A stretch of DNA of 64,000 nt from positions 1-64,000 of the IMG/VR virus record IMGVR_UViG_3300047476_000792; one strand, written 5' to 3'. Below, in pieces: positions 15,393 through 23,775 of the stretch. The notes beneath the pieces are model-generated. The model searched no databases. It was not told the DNA's origin and saw only the letters and a list, made by a program, of their open reading frames with translations. The translations under genes were made by a program, and so were the position numbers. The stretch is from a virus. Every line of letters begins with the position of its first letter. The first letter of the stretch is position 1.

Positions 15393-15919
15393 AACTTCTT
15401 AACATTCTTTGCTTCAATTTCAAATAATTCATCAGTTAAATATATTGTCCATGCACTCTTGAGTGTAAGATTATTTAAATTTTCACTAAGTTTTAGTATA
15501 ACATGCGATCCTGCACTTTTAAAGGATGGACTTTCACCTTCATTATAGTAAGAATAATACCAACCATTTATTCTTGTTCCTGTTTGGACGGTCCTCTTTT
15601 CAACTACCTTATAAGTTTTACCTACTAATGACAAGTCTTTCTCTGTATAAATATTCCTATTATTTCCTCCCCATCCTAGATCTTGTAGTTTATAGCGGGC
15701 AATTGCGGTAACGATTTTATCATAGAGGATATTATATTCTTTTCCATGACCATTAATACCCATTCCATCCAAAAGATTATCTATATTCTTTACATCATCC
15801 TTTGTCATATGATTTCGGATGACCAGTTCTGTATTAAGTGGATATCCACATCTTAAAAATTTCTCAGGATTAGTAATCTCTACAATATCACCAACTCTTA
15901 TAATATTTCTTTTACTCAT
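15389..15919 (-). CDS. hypothetical protein, 176 aa, SH3-like N-terminus
   Basis: Not firmly recognised. The N-terminal 30 residues (IIRVGDIVEITNPEKFLRCG) read like a small beta-barrel SH3/KOW-type module, and a second IYLTDELFEIEAK strand pair closes the protein. Lies between YopX and the metallophosphatase genes. Confidence 0.6.
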   Translation of the reverse strand: MSKRNIIRVGDIVEITNPEKFLRCGYPLNTELVIRNHMTKDDVKNIDNLLDGMGINGHGKEYNILYDKIVTAIARYKLQDLGWGGNNRNIYTEKDLSLVGKTYKVVEKRTVQTGTRINGWYYSYYNEGESPSFKSAGSHVILKLSENLNNLTLKSAWTIYLTDELFEIEAKNVKKL

Positions 15920-15921
15920 AA

Positions 15922-17220
15922 TTAATCGAAATAGAAGTGTAAAAATTCGTTAACGCCTTCCTCCCCGACGACCAAACACGACTGTCTCGGACGTGATCTA
16001 TATCCTGAATTATCAGAATGTCTACAACCACCGACTAGTGTTGAGAACATATACATTTCGACATTAGTCAGTTCAGCACTCTCCATATGGTGTTGATCAC
16101 CTGAACAGTAGTATAACCGCTTCGCATTTCTCATTTGCTCTGGTTTTGCCATAAAGAGGCTGTTTAAATAATTCTCTCTTCCTGCTCCAGGGGCGGGTAA
16201 TCTACTTCTGGAAGTAGGAGCATATCCGTGATCAAGTAAGAATAAATTCGATCCTATTTCGAAAGTTAAAAATCTTTTGGATGTTATTTCGAACGTAAGT
16301 CTCTTATCGTCTTTAAAATAAATCGAAAGCATTTTAAGAAGGAAATAATCACCAAAACTTGAATGATTTCCAGGTACAGCAACGATACGAATATTACCTA
16401 TGACACTTAGTAGTGTTTGTATAAAGCATAAGACAGAATTGTATGCTTCCTCTAATTGGTCCTCTTTTAAGGGATGGGCTTCTAACTTAGTACCTTTATC
16501 AGTAAAACCATCAAGCCCGTGAAGGATGTCCCCTAAAAATGCAAGTGTTACTCGTTTGTAGGGATGTCCTCGTTCAACGATATGAGATACTAATTTTTCT
16601 GCATATCTTTCGACTGATTCCTTAGTTTTCTCTATATTCCATTCTTTTTGGTTATACAAGTATCGTTCACTTGCTACTAAACCATAGTGCCAATCAGAAC
16701 AACCAATTACCAATTCCTTATCACCAGTCGGTTTGTATTCAACCTTTGTCGGAACGTATTTAGGAGGATTCCAACTTTTTAAAGTATTATCAAATACCTC
16801 TTTATAATTATGATTGAAAAGTCTCCAATTCTCTGCATCCGCAATAGTCTGTTTCCAATCTCGTCTTTCAAACTTTTGCTCAATGTTTGCCCTTTTTTCA
16901 AGGAGCAAATCTGATACCAAACTCTCTGGCTCAGACTCCTTAATTTTTTCATCAGTATAAGGAATAGAACTATGATTAATTCCTAGCTTTCTAATTACAT
17001 ATTCGATAACCTTTTTGGGCGTGCTTGTTCGTTGTGCAATCTCGCCCGCAGTAAATGGTGCTTTATCGAAATTAGAATAAAGTTTTAAAATTGTATCTAT
17101 TTTTGATTCGTCTAAGACATAATTTCTTCCTACTAATTCTTCAGTATGAAAAACATATTTCCGATCAGTGTAGTTAAATGTATAACCGCTATCTTTGAGT
17201 GTTTCTTTTGTTGAACTCAT
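15922..17220 (-). CDS. metallophosphoesterase with N-terminal winged-helix region
   Basis: A 432-aa protein. Residues about 35-80 resemble a helix-turn-helix module (TAGEIAQRTSTPKKVIEYVI), followed by a linker and a calcineurin-like domain from about residue 165: IGCSDWHYG (DxH), LGDILHGLDG (GD), VPGNHSSFGD (GNH) and YCSGDQHHME (GDxH). Similar phage proteins are annotated as DNA-repair exonuclease or metallophosphatase. ATG at 17220 is chosen over two upstream Met codons because they would lie inside a palindrome and the -10 region of the gene's own promoter. Confidence 0.82.
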   Translation of the reverse strand: MSSTKETLKDSGYTFNYTDRKYVFHTEELVGRNYVLDESKIDTILKLYSNFDKAPFTAGEIAQRTSTPKKVIEYVIRKLGINHSSIPYTDEKIKESEPESLVSDLLLEKRANIEQKFERRDWKQTIADAENWRLFNHNYKEVFDNTLKSWNPPKYVPTKVEYKPTGDKELVIGCSDWHYGLVASERYLYNQKEWNIEKTKESVERYAEKLVSHIVERGHPYKRVTLAFLGDILHGLDGFTDKGTKLEAHPLKEDQLEEAYNSVLCFIQTLLSVIGNIRIVAVPGNHSSFGDYFLLKMLSIYFKDDKRLTFEITSKRFLTFEIGSNLFLLDHGYAPTSRSRLPAPGAGRENYLNSLFMAKPEQMRNAKRLYYCSGDQHHMESAELTNVEMYMFSTLVGGCRHSDNSGYRSRPRQSCLVVGEEGVNEFLHFYFD

Positions 17221-17257
17221 GTGTGTTGTACTTAACATACAACACACATGATATCAA
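17217..17257 (-). promoter_or_regulatory. sigma70-like promoter with palindrome across the -10 box
   Basis: Minus strand: TTGATA (17257-17252), 17 nt, TAAGTA (17234-17229), 8 nt, ATG 17220. A perfect 14-bp inverted repeat (17217-17230 and 17238-17251, 7-nt loop) brackets the -10 and contains the start codon in one arm. Same design as at 8107, 53985 and 60710. Confidence 0.6.
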
Positions 17258-17264
17258 TAGCAAG

Positions 17265-17966
17265 TTAAAAAACTCCTGGACCTTCTAAATTGTTTTCTAC
17301 AGAAGGGCTGACTAAACCTCTAGTATCTCTACCAAAGTGTTGTTTCAATAATCTAAACACTTCTACAATATTTTGATCATTAACATCTGCAATATTTATG
17401 TTCATACTGGGTGAGCCGTATAACAGCGCATTTATAATTATACGCACCCAATATACTCGCTTGCCGTTATCCAGACGTTCTTCTTCAGGAAGAGAATTAA
17501 AATATTTAATTTTATCTTTTATAGACTTTCCTTTGATTTTAGGCTGTTCTGTCCATTTACTAGCAAGTCCTTCATATTTATCCATCACCCATTCGACAAA
17601 GCCTAAAATAGGTAAAATCTTTTTAGTCTTTTCGAAATAATCTGCAATCATTTCAAATGGTATCTCTCTTTTATCTACACGAAGTTTGAGATTATGAACA
17701 TCTTTAGAATCTTTATTGAAATATAATGCACGAATAGCCAATTTAGCAAGTTCCATCTCCTCTGGGAATACAGGCTTTTCTGGCATGGTAGGCATTGGTT
17801 CTTCTATATCCCCGGAGAGATCGTCAGGATTATCCCCAGGAGAGTCCATAGGCCCAGCAGAAGACTCTTCAGGCGAGCCAGTTTGTTCTTCATCATCTGT
17901 AGGAGGTTTTGGTGGACCTGCCTCTATGATAAGATTATATATATATTTGTCGAATTCTGAGATCAT
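17265..17966 (-). CDS. tagged protein with proline-rich disordered region
   Basis: A 233-aa protein starting MISEFDKYIYNLIIEAG, a capsid-targeting-like peptide with an IIE|A site at residue 15. Residues 17-75 are acidic, Pro/Ser/Gly-rich and probably disordered (PPKPPTDDEEQ). Residues about 75-230 look globular and helical and are not recognised. It lies one base downstream of another tagged gene, suggesting both are late head-associated products. Confidence 0.65.
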   Translation of the reverse strand: MISEFDKYIYNLIIEAGPPKPPTDDEEQTGSPEESSAGPMDSPGDNPDDLSGDIEEPMPTMPEKPVFPEEMELAKLAIRALYFNKDSKDVHNLKLRVDKREIPFEMIADYFEKTKKILPILGFVEWVMDKYEGLASKWTEQPKIKGKSIKDKIKYFNSLPEEERLDNGKRVYWVRIIINALLYGSPSMNINIADVNDQNIVEVFRLLKQHFGRDTRGLVSPSVENNLEGPGVF

Positions 17967-17967
17967 A

Positions 17968-20490
17968 TTATTGTTGTGGAGATGCTAATAATTGTGCAAC
18001 CGTTGTCCATGCCTTCGGATCTTTGATAGATTGTTCAAGATTTTTAAAATTTTTAGGATCTGCCATATGTTGCCTAAATCCTTCTATATTGTTAGGGTCG
18101 GATTGAAATAACTCGAATGCAGTCGGATCATTTAAAATAGCCCCGTAATCGAGAGGTTGACTAGAAGTTCCAGTAGGAGTTTTGGATGCGGTCGGTCCTT
18201 TAGAGAATTGCATTTGCACACCTCCTGCGACCTTTTTAGGTGCCGTAGAAGATGAATTTGCTGAAGGTGAAGTTCCTGCACCTCCTCGTTGAGAGAGGCC
18301 CCCTTGTCCCATATTGCCCAATCCTTCTTGGAATATCTTCTTAATAAATGCATCAAACTTAGTTGTCATATCTCTATTTATACTAGATAAATCCAATTCC
18401 ATTTGACCTTGTTTTTTTAAATCTTCATAATCAGAAGGCGGTATCAACTTATTCAATATATCTTCTAAATCAAATATAGTTTTGACACCTTCTAGATATT
18501 CGTGTTCGAATTGATCACGTAAATCGATGAGTGCCTTAGTAGAAGATGATATTATTCCATGATCTATTATATAATCTAAAGTTTCTTGATTTATTGAAAT
18601 ATCTATTTTTAATACAGGCTTTCTGCTTTTTGTACTCTCATTTCTAAACCAGAAACCGCCAACACCTGCCGTCCCTCCAAATTTTCGAGGAGTCATTTGC
18701 TCAGGCACACATATAGAAAGAGAAAATAAATCAAAAGAAATATCATCTGGTAGCTCGTATTTCTTTTCTACGAATCTACCTAGCTTATCGTAAATTTCAT
18801 AAGTTAGAGAAACTATGTTATTGATTTGTTCCATAGGACCGACCAATTCTCTAACATATCCGCCATATCCAGCTTCTATCTGTGGAACAAACGAAGGAAT
18901 AATGAATTGTCCTAATTCATCTTCTGTATTTCCTTTTTTCTCAACAAATGTCTGTAAATCTTCGACTTCTTCTTGTGCGGCCTTTTCGTATTCCACATCA
19001 TAAAAATCACAGATAGTCTTATTCATAAGCATTCGAAGCTCTGTAAATCCGACTTCTTCATCCATATAAGCCTCCCCTACAAAATTAGTCAATATTTTAA
19101 CAAAATAATCTTGTACATCACTTCGTAATTTCTCGTCACGAAAATGTCCACCATCTTCTGGACCATAATATTCACCATAATCGTGAGCACTAAAGTGTTT
19201 ATCAATAACAAAGTGGAGTTTATCATCTTCTCCTATGCTAGCATATAATGTGTCTTCTCTTTCCCAGCCATATCTAGTAGGTAACGATTTTTTAATTTCC
19301 ACAGACCCCCACTTTGGAGAGCTTTTTATTTTTTCTAAAATATTACCTGGAATGATATATGCTAATTTTAAATCCGATCCGTTAATATCGTATTCTATAT
19401 CAAAGTAATCCCCAAAAGAATCTAAACCAAATACGTATTCATAGATAGGATCAGGATTGAACTCATCCCGCTGTTCATCCCACCAATGTTCTTCTTGTTG
19501 TTCATAACTTCCCCTTACATCGTCTTCCCAATCACTCTCATCTTCTTTGTTATGTTCGTATGATATATCTTTACCCCAAATATCCTTAATGGTTTTATCT
19601 ATTTCAGTACCCCAATCCTCGTACGAACCTCCCCGAAGAGTTAAAGTATTTTCCCAATCTATATTTGAGGTGTCTTGGCGCTTCGCCCAATCTATGACTT
19701 GGGTTTTAAAATCTTCAGCCATTGTAAATTTATTATTTTTATAAACCTTCAATGACGGAACTGCTAAAGAGTTTCCATCTTCATCATAAACACTTCTTAT
19801 TCTTATACGAGCTTGTGGAATTATACCGTCTATACCTCTGGCAGAATCTTTAAAAATTTCATCTTTTTGTAAATCATCGATTTTTTGTAAATCTTCCTCT
19901 GTTACTACATATGCAATTCCAGCATTTAAACTAGCATCTGCAAGAGCACAGTAAAAATAATCATTTCCTTCTGAATGGCACGAAGTCCATTGATGGTCAC
20001 TCATTCGTACAACATCTATAGGCATTCTGGAATATATAACATAATATGAACTCTTTTGTGCATCCAAATATGCTTGTTGTAAATTCGTAACTTTCAACAA
20101 TTTATCAATATTTCCTAACTGATTCTGGAAACCTAAAATGGTATAATTGTCTATTTCGGATTTATTCGTAGCATCTTTAATATATCTCTCTATAGCCTGC
20201 TTTCTCTGACTTAGTAACTTTCCAATTCGTATTGGGTTTTTCTTATCCTTATCAGTTATTTTATATCCTATCCATTTTTCAAAATCCAATTCATAATCCT
20301 CTATTATGCTATTGCGTATTTTATCATGATATTCGGATACCTTTTTCATAGGTTCAACTATACGTTTTTTATCACCAAATATATGATCAAACGGTGCCAC
20401 GCCTTGCAAAAAAGCAGGAATTTTATTTGCCACATTATAAGACACCTCCTGTAAAACTAATTTATTTTTAACAAAATCTTTGAAATTCAT
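17968..20490 (-). CDS. large tagged protein of unknown function, 840 aa
   Basis: Begins MNFKDFVKNKLVLQEVS, a capsid-targeting-like peptide with an LQE|V site. Residues about 145-215 contain a segment with conserved-looking RMPIDVVRMSDHQWTSCHS and YVVTEEDL; I cannot name the family. Later parts include an acidic middle and a Gly/Ser/Thr-rich linker near residues 735-790 before a helical C-terminus. ATG at 20490 is preferred over upstream Met codons because GATAAATA stands 5 nt before it and this start aligns the tag with the other tagged proteins; an ATG at 20514 has an AAGGA eight bases upstream and remains possible. Confidence 0.7.
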   Translation of the reverse strand: MNFKDFVKNKLVLQEVSYNVANKIPAFLQGVAPFDHIFGDKKRIVEPMKKVSEYHDKIRNSIIEDYELDFEKWIGYKITDKDKKNPIRIGKLLSQRKQAIERYIKDATNKSEIDNYTILGFQNQLGNIDKLLKVTNLQQAYLDAQKSSYYVIYSRMPIDVVRMSDHQWTSCHSEGNDYFYCALADASLNAGIAYVVTEEDLQKIDDLQKDEIFKDSARGIDGIIPQARIRIRSVYDEDGNSLAVPSLKVYKNNKFTMAEDFKTQVIDWAKRQDTSNIDWENTLTLRGGSYEDWGTEIDKTIKDIWGKDISYEHNKEDESDWEDDVRGSYEQQEEHWWDEQRDEFNPDPIYEYVFGLDSFGDYFDIEYDINGSDLKLAYIIPGNILEKIKSSPKWGSVEIKKSLPTRYGWEREDTLYASIGEDDKLHFVIDKHFSAHDYGEYYGPEDGGHFRDEKLRSDVQDYFVKILTNFVGEAYMDEEVGFTELRMLMNKTICDFYDVEYEKAAQEEVEDLQTFVEKKGNTEDELGQFIIPSFVPQIEAGYGGYVRELVGPMEQINNIVSLTYEIYDKLGRFVEKKYELPDDISFDLFSLSICVPEQMTPRKFGGTAGVGGFWFRNESTKSRKPVLKIDISINQETLDYIIDHGIISSSTKALIDLRDQFEHEYLEGVKTIFDLEDILNKLIPPSDYEDLKKQGQMELDLSSINRDMTTKFDAFIKKIFQEGLGNMGQGGLSQRGGAGTSPSANSSSTAPKKVAGGVQMQFSKGPTASKTPTGTSSQPLDYGAILNDPTAFELFQSDPNNIEGFRQHMADPKNFKNLEQSIKDPKAWTTVAQLLASPQQ

Positions 20491-20503
20491 TAAAATATTT
20501 ATC
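20491..20503 (-). promoter_or_regulatory. late-type leaderless promoter
   Basis: Minus-strand GATAAATA (20503-20496) followed by TTTTA and ATG 20490, matching the T4 late core TATAAATA in seven of eight positions. It would drive the long minus-strand operon toward 17 kb. Confidence 0.45.
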
Positions 20504-20526
20504 GAATTCACTTGCATTGTAAACAT

Positions 20527-20835
20527 CCTTTGTTTAAACTAGTTATAGCATACTATCATAAATCAGTTCCGCGTCCGACTTTAAGGGGTTCCTGGACAGG
20601 GTAAGAGAAATAGTTCAAAGTGTCTTTGGCTGTCTTTTGTATGCGGACTATTTCTCAGGGCGAAAGATAACAAGGTTCAAGCTGAATTTGTTTTTCCCTT
20701 TTACTAAAGGCACTTCTCCAACAGGTTTTAAAAAATAAAACAGTCGTTAGGGGAAGGGGTTCCTTTTGGTAAAAAGGACTCAGAAAAACAGGTTCAACAA
20801 ACCTAATATTAAATAATTTTAAAGTTCAATTTTGA
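20527..20835. other. non-coding divergent region with several perfect hairpins
   Basis: About 310 bases with no convincing frame between divergent operons, less AT-rich than other gaps. It holds a 10-bp stem (20605-20614 with 20647-20656) whose 32-nt loop contains a nested CAAAG/CTTTG stem (20616-20628); a 7-bp stem TCCTTTT/AAAAGGA (20761-20778); a 5-bp stem AGGTT/AACCT (20790-20804); a 6-bp stem TTCAAT/ATTGAA (20825-20840) that runs into the RNase HI promoter; and an exact 11-base repeat AAGGGGTTCCT at 20583 and 20754. It may be a structured RNA or a replication-origin-like element beside the RNase HI gene. It does not fold as a tRNA. Confidence 0.4.
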
Positions 20836-20864
20836 TTGAAAATGTGTTGATTTAGTAGTATTGT
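20836..20864 (+). promoter_or_regulatory. sigma70-like leaderless promoter for RNase HI operon
   Basis: TTGAAA (20836-20841), 17 nt, TATTGT (20859-20864), 5 nt, ATG 20870. Confidence 0.6.
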
Positions 20865-20869
20865 GGTCT

Positions 20870-21334
20870 ATGTACACAATTTTTACAGATGGATCATGCA
20901 ACATAAATTATAGAGGGGCCAAAAATATAGGCGGCTATGCATATGTGATTATCAATGAACATGGAGTAAAAACCCATGAATATGTTGGTAAAGAAGAAAA
21001 TACCACAAACAATAGAATGGAACTTATGGCAGTTATAACTGCACTGAAACAAGTTAATAAACTCGGGGAACAGGCTATTATAAATTCTGATAGTCAATAT
21101 GTGGTAAATGCAGTTAATCAGGGGTGGCTACAAAATTGGAAAAGAATGGATTTCAAAAAAGGTAAATTTAAAAAAGAAATACCCAATGCAGATTTATGGA
21201 AAATACTTGATGAACAACTATCATCAAAAATAAAGCTAAAGTGGGTAAAAGGACATACTAACACCAATTCCTGGAACGACTATGTGGATGGGCTTGCGAA
21301 CAAAGTATTTGAAAAGAATTTTAGAGTAATATGA
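20870..21334 (+). CDS. rnhA: ribonuclease HI
   Basis: A 154-aa RNase HI, the usual length. Catalytic acids are visible as FTDGSC (D7), NRMELMA (E51), NSDSQYV (D74) and the C-terminal VDGLANKVF Asp, with KGHTNTNSWND carrying the flexible-loop His. It degrades RNA in RNA-DNA hybrids, for example primers and R-loops. T4 uses an unrelated 5'-nuclease (Rnh) for this step, so a cellular-type RNase HI is an alternative solution. Start at the ATG 5 nt after the -10 box; an in-frame TTG nine bases upstream is less likely. Confidence 0.93.
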   Translation: MYTIFTDGSCNINYRGAKNIGGYAYVIINEHGVKTHEYVGKEENTTNNRMELMAVITALKQVNKLGEQAIINSDSQYVVNAVNQGWLQNWKRMDFKKGKFKKEIPNADLWKILDEQLSSKIKLKWVKGHTNTNSWNDYVDGLANKVFEKNFRVI

Positions 21335-21780
21335 AAGAATGGCACAAAAATTGGTTCAGTAATATGATACCGTTTGATGATCCTCTAAAATACGAGGATA
21401 TAGTTTACTATGCACCAGAGAATTTCTATCAAGCAATGAAATTACCTCATGACGATTATATATCCCGTTTGTATATCTCTGAACTTGAACCGAGAAAAGC
21501 AAAAACAAAAATACGTAAATTTATAAATATTATACGGGAAGATTGGGACGAAGAAGAAAAACTTCGTATTATGGAAATAGCACTCAGACATAAATTTCGT
21601 TTGGATACTGAACAGGGACAAAAGTTGTTAGCCACAAATGATGAAGAAATTGTTGAATGGAATAATTGGAATGATTTATGGTGGGGGTGTGATATAGAAA
21701 CCGGGGAAGGTCGTAATGAACTCGGTAAACTTTTAATGAAAATAAGGAACAGTTTAAAATTTGAACAATTATTGAAATGA
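21331..21780 (+). CDS. second NADAR/YbiA-like protein
   Basis: A 149-aa compact NADAR-like protein: WFSNMIPFDDPLKYED at the N-terminus (the 'fSNf-p' motif), APENFYQAMKLP (helix with E-x-x-YQA-K), a basic helix KAKTKIRKF, KLRIMEIALRHKF, and WWGCDIETGEGRNELGKLLM at the C-terminus. Predicted N-glycosidase acting on ADP-ribosylated or ribosylated bases or metabolites. It differs clearly from the copy at 930, so the phage carries two NADAR types. Overlaps RNase HI by four bases. Confidence 0.75.
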   Translation: MKEWHKNWFSNMIPFDDPLKYEDIVYYAPENFYQAMKLPHDDYISRLYISELEPRKAKTKIRKFINIIREDWDEEEKLRIMEIALRHKFRLDTEQGQKLLATNDEEIVEWNNWNDLWWGCDIETGEGRNELGKLLMKIRNSLKFEQLLK

Positions 21781-22073
21781 AAATTAGAAATGTTAAGAAA
21801 CATCCTTATAATTCTTCCACTGGTTTGTATATAGGAAGAGAAAATAAAACATATAATTTTCATTGTTCAAAATGGCATAACCCATTTGTGATAACAACTG
21901 ATACTGAATGGGATAGGGAAAATGTTTTGTTAGCCTATGAAGCCTATATACGAAATACTCCTGAATTATGGGATAGTTTAGAAGAATTGGACGGTCTTGA
22001 TCTATTTTGTTGGTGCAGCCCGAAGCCATGCCACGGGGAAATTTTAATCAAATTATTGAACGAAAAGAAATAA
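21777..22073 (+). CDS. DUF4326 protein
   Basis: A 98-aa protein with the DUF4326 signature: YIGRE followed by CSKWHNPFVI, DRENVLLAYEAYI, LDGLDLFCWCSPKPCHGEILIKLL. The Cys/His cluster (CWC...CHG) suggests a metal site. The family is common in phages and often neighbours NADAR genes, but its reaction is not known to me. ATGA overlap with NADAR. Confidence 0.75.
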   Translation: MKIRNVKKHPYNSSTGLYIGRENKTYNFHCSKWHNPFVITTDTEWDRENVLLAYEAYIRNTPELWDSLEELDGLDLFCWCSPKPCHGEILIKLLNEKK

Positions 22074-22074
22074 A

Positions 22075-22311
22075 ATGAATGCTTTTGAAAATAATATAGA
22101 AGGTAGTGAAATACTGAAGCCGTGTCCAGGATGCGGAAATTCTAAAGCATATATTTTTAGACACGGAAAACGACAAAAGAATATGGAAACAGGTATTTGG
22201 AAAGATGTTTCTGAGTATTCTGTAATATGTGGGAAATGTTCATTCAGAACAGGTCCACTGGTTATGGATAGAGATAAAGTTATAGTTGATTGGAATAAAA
22301 GAGTTGAATAA
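22075..22311 (+). CDS. Lar-like restriction alleviation zinc protein
   Basis: A 78-aa protein with LKPCPGCGNSKAYIF, SVICGKCSFRTGP and the terminal DWNKRVE, the layout of Lar-family proteins (two CxxC knuckles followed by W-N-x-R). Rac-prophage Lar modulates type I restriction and enhances methylation, so an anti-restriction role is likely by analogy. Placed in an operon with NADAR and Nudix genes. Confidence 0.72.
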   Translation: MNAFENNIEGSEILKPCPGCGNSKAYIFRHGKRQKNMETGIWKDVSEYSVICGKCSFRTGPLVMDRDKVIVDWNKRVE

Positions 22312-22314
22312 AAT

Positions 22315-22812
22315 ATGAAAAATGATTATTTTGATATAAAGAGTGTTCCATATATAGGAATGAACTGGATATATGTTGATGCAAAAAAGACCTTACTTAT
22401 TATTGCGGGAAAAATAGAAAATACCGACGATATTGTTTGTATTAAACAATATCGTCCTCCGTTGAACAAATGGGTTGTTTCATTTCCCATGGGAGCATTT
22501 CCTATTGAAGGAGAATCTGACGAATATATTAAAAATATAACAAAGGGCGAGGGGGAAGCAGAAACTGGATATAAAATAAATCATATAGAATATCTTTGCA
22601 AGTTCGCCAGAAGTCCCGGATTAACAAATGAAATAGCTATTGTGTTTAAAGCAATATACTCACCAGATACATTGCCTCAAGTTTTACATAAAGAGGAAGA
22701 AATAGTTCCTCTTATAATTAATAAGGATAATATACGCGATATTTTAGAAAACGATGATTATATTATAGATTCTTCGTTGTTATTAGTATTGGGCAATTAT
22801 TATAAGATTTAA
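22315..22812 (+). CDS. Nudix hydrolase, ADP-ribose-pyrophosphatase-like
   Basis: A 165-aa Nudix protein. IKQYRPPLNKWVVSFPMGAF matches the run-in of ADP-ribose or NADH-type pyrophosphatases, and GEGEAETGYKINHI is the Nudix helix (E-x-x-E-x-x-GY), with the usual Arg of REUxEE replaced. SPGLTNE fits the substrate loop of ADP-ribose pyrophosphatases. It would split ADP-ribose or a related dinucleotide, logically downstream of the NADAR enzyme in the same operon; substrate is inferred. Confidence 0.72.
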   Translation: MKNDYFDIKSVPYIGMNWIYVDAKKTLLIIAGKIENTDDIVCIKQYRPPLNKWVVSFPMGAFPIEGESDEYIKNITKGEGEAETGYKINHIEYLCKFARSPGLTNEIAIVFKAIYSPDTLPQVLHKEEEIVPLIINKDNIRDILENDDYIIDSSLLLVLGNYYKI

Positions 22813-22813
22813 T

Positions 22814-22843
22814 TTGAATTCTCTTATATAATAAAATTAATAG
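22814..22843 (+). promoter_or_regulatory. sigma70-like leaderless promoter for dTDP-sugar genes
   Basis: TTGAAT (22814-22819), 18 nt, TAATAG (22838-22843), 5 nt, GTG 22849. Spacer one base longer than most. Confidence 0.45.
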
Positions 22844-22848
22844 TCTAT

Positions 22849-23772
22849 GTGATATTAATTTTAGGAAAAAACGGATATATTAGTAAAAGATTTCAAGCAT
22901 TCTTTGATTATAAGGGAATTAAATACGAAGCAGTATCTTTTCGTCCAAGTTTCGGCACGGACACTAGAACATTTCACACAGTAATTAAATCCGAACCATA
23001 TAGATTAATCATCAACTGTATAGGTTATACCGGGAGTCCAAACGTAGACGCATGTGAGGATAATAAAGAGGAAGCATTGTATGCTAATACGTTATTAGCA
23101 GAGCATGTAGCGGAAATGTGTAAGAGAATAAAGGTTCCTATGATACATGTCTCTAGTGGATGTATATATGAAAGTGCTTATTTCATACCTTCTATTGGTC
23201 CTGCATTTAAGAAAACATTATGGGGAACGCCCTTTGATGAAGAGTACGAGCCTAATTTTTCATTTAAGCAAAAAAATTGTTCTTGGTATTCTGGTACAAA
23301 AGCTCTTGGAGAAACTCTTGTAAGAAAAACATGGGATAAACATTATATATGCCGTTTAAGAATGCCATTTAATCATATAGACGAAGAAAAGAATTATATC
23401 AGTAAACTTCTAAAATATCCTAAAGTTTGGTCGATTACAAATTCATTAACTAATACAGATGAATTTGTTCAATCTTGTTATAATTTATATAATTATGGTG
23501 CAGAATATGGAACATATAATATGACTAACCCCGGACCTATAGATGCAGAAGATGTTCTTAATCTTGCAGCAGAATATGGAATTAAAAAGGATGTGTATGA
23601 GTATTTTGAATCACAAGAAGAATTCGATAAAGTTATTAAAACTCCGAGAAGTAATTGCGTATTGATTTCTGACAAATTAGCAAAAGCAGGTTGTGGTATG
23701 TTACCCGTTAGAGAGTCGTTAAGAAAATGTTTCGAATCATGGAACAAAAAAGAAGAGAAGTTATTCTGGTAA
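22849..23772 (+). CDS. RmlD-like sugar reductase/epimerase (SDR)
   Basis: A 307-aa short-chain dehydrogenase close to dTDP-4-dehydrorhamnose reductase. N-terminal MILILGKNGYISKRF is the Rossmann glycine motif, INCIGYTGSPNVDACE and HVSSGCIYES follow, and WYSGTKALGE gives the catalytic Tyr-x-x-x-Lys. Starts at GTG; the ATG two bases earlier is out of frame. With the next two sugar genes it probably makes a deoxy-sugar nucleotide for glycan decoration. The exact product is uncertain because no RmlC epimerase is seen. Confidence 0.75.
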   Translation: MILILGKNGYISKRFQAFFDYKGIKYEAVSFRPSFGTDTRTFHTVIKSEPYRLIINCIGYTGSPNVDACEDNKEEALYANTLLAEHVAEMCKRIKVPMIHVSSGCIYESAYFIPSIGPAFKKTLWGTPFDEEYEPNFSFKQKNCSWYSGTKALGETLVRKTWDKHYICRLRMPFNHIDEEKNYISKLLKYPKVWSITNSLTNTDEFVQSCYNLYNYGAEYGTYNMTNPGPIDAEDVLNLAAEYGIKKDVYEYFESQEEFDKVIKTPRSNCVLISDKLAKAGCGMLPVRESLRKCFESWNKKEEKLFW

Positions 23773-23775
23773 AAT

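Noticed and set aside
20514-20526. AAAGGA before ATG 20514 as the start of the 840-aa protein
   Set aside because: Good spacing, but Shine-Dalgarno use is rare here and the downstream ATG 20490 has a late-type promoter and aligns the capsid tag; kept only as an alternative.
20780-20815. T-arm-like GGTTCAA sequence suggesting a tRNA
   Set aside because: The stem around the loop does not pair as a T arm and no acceptor or anticodon arms can be drawn around it.
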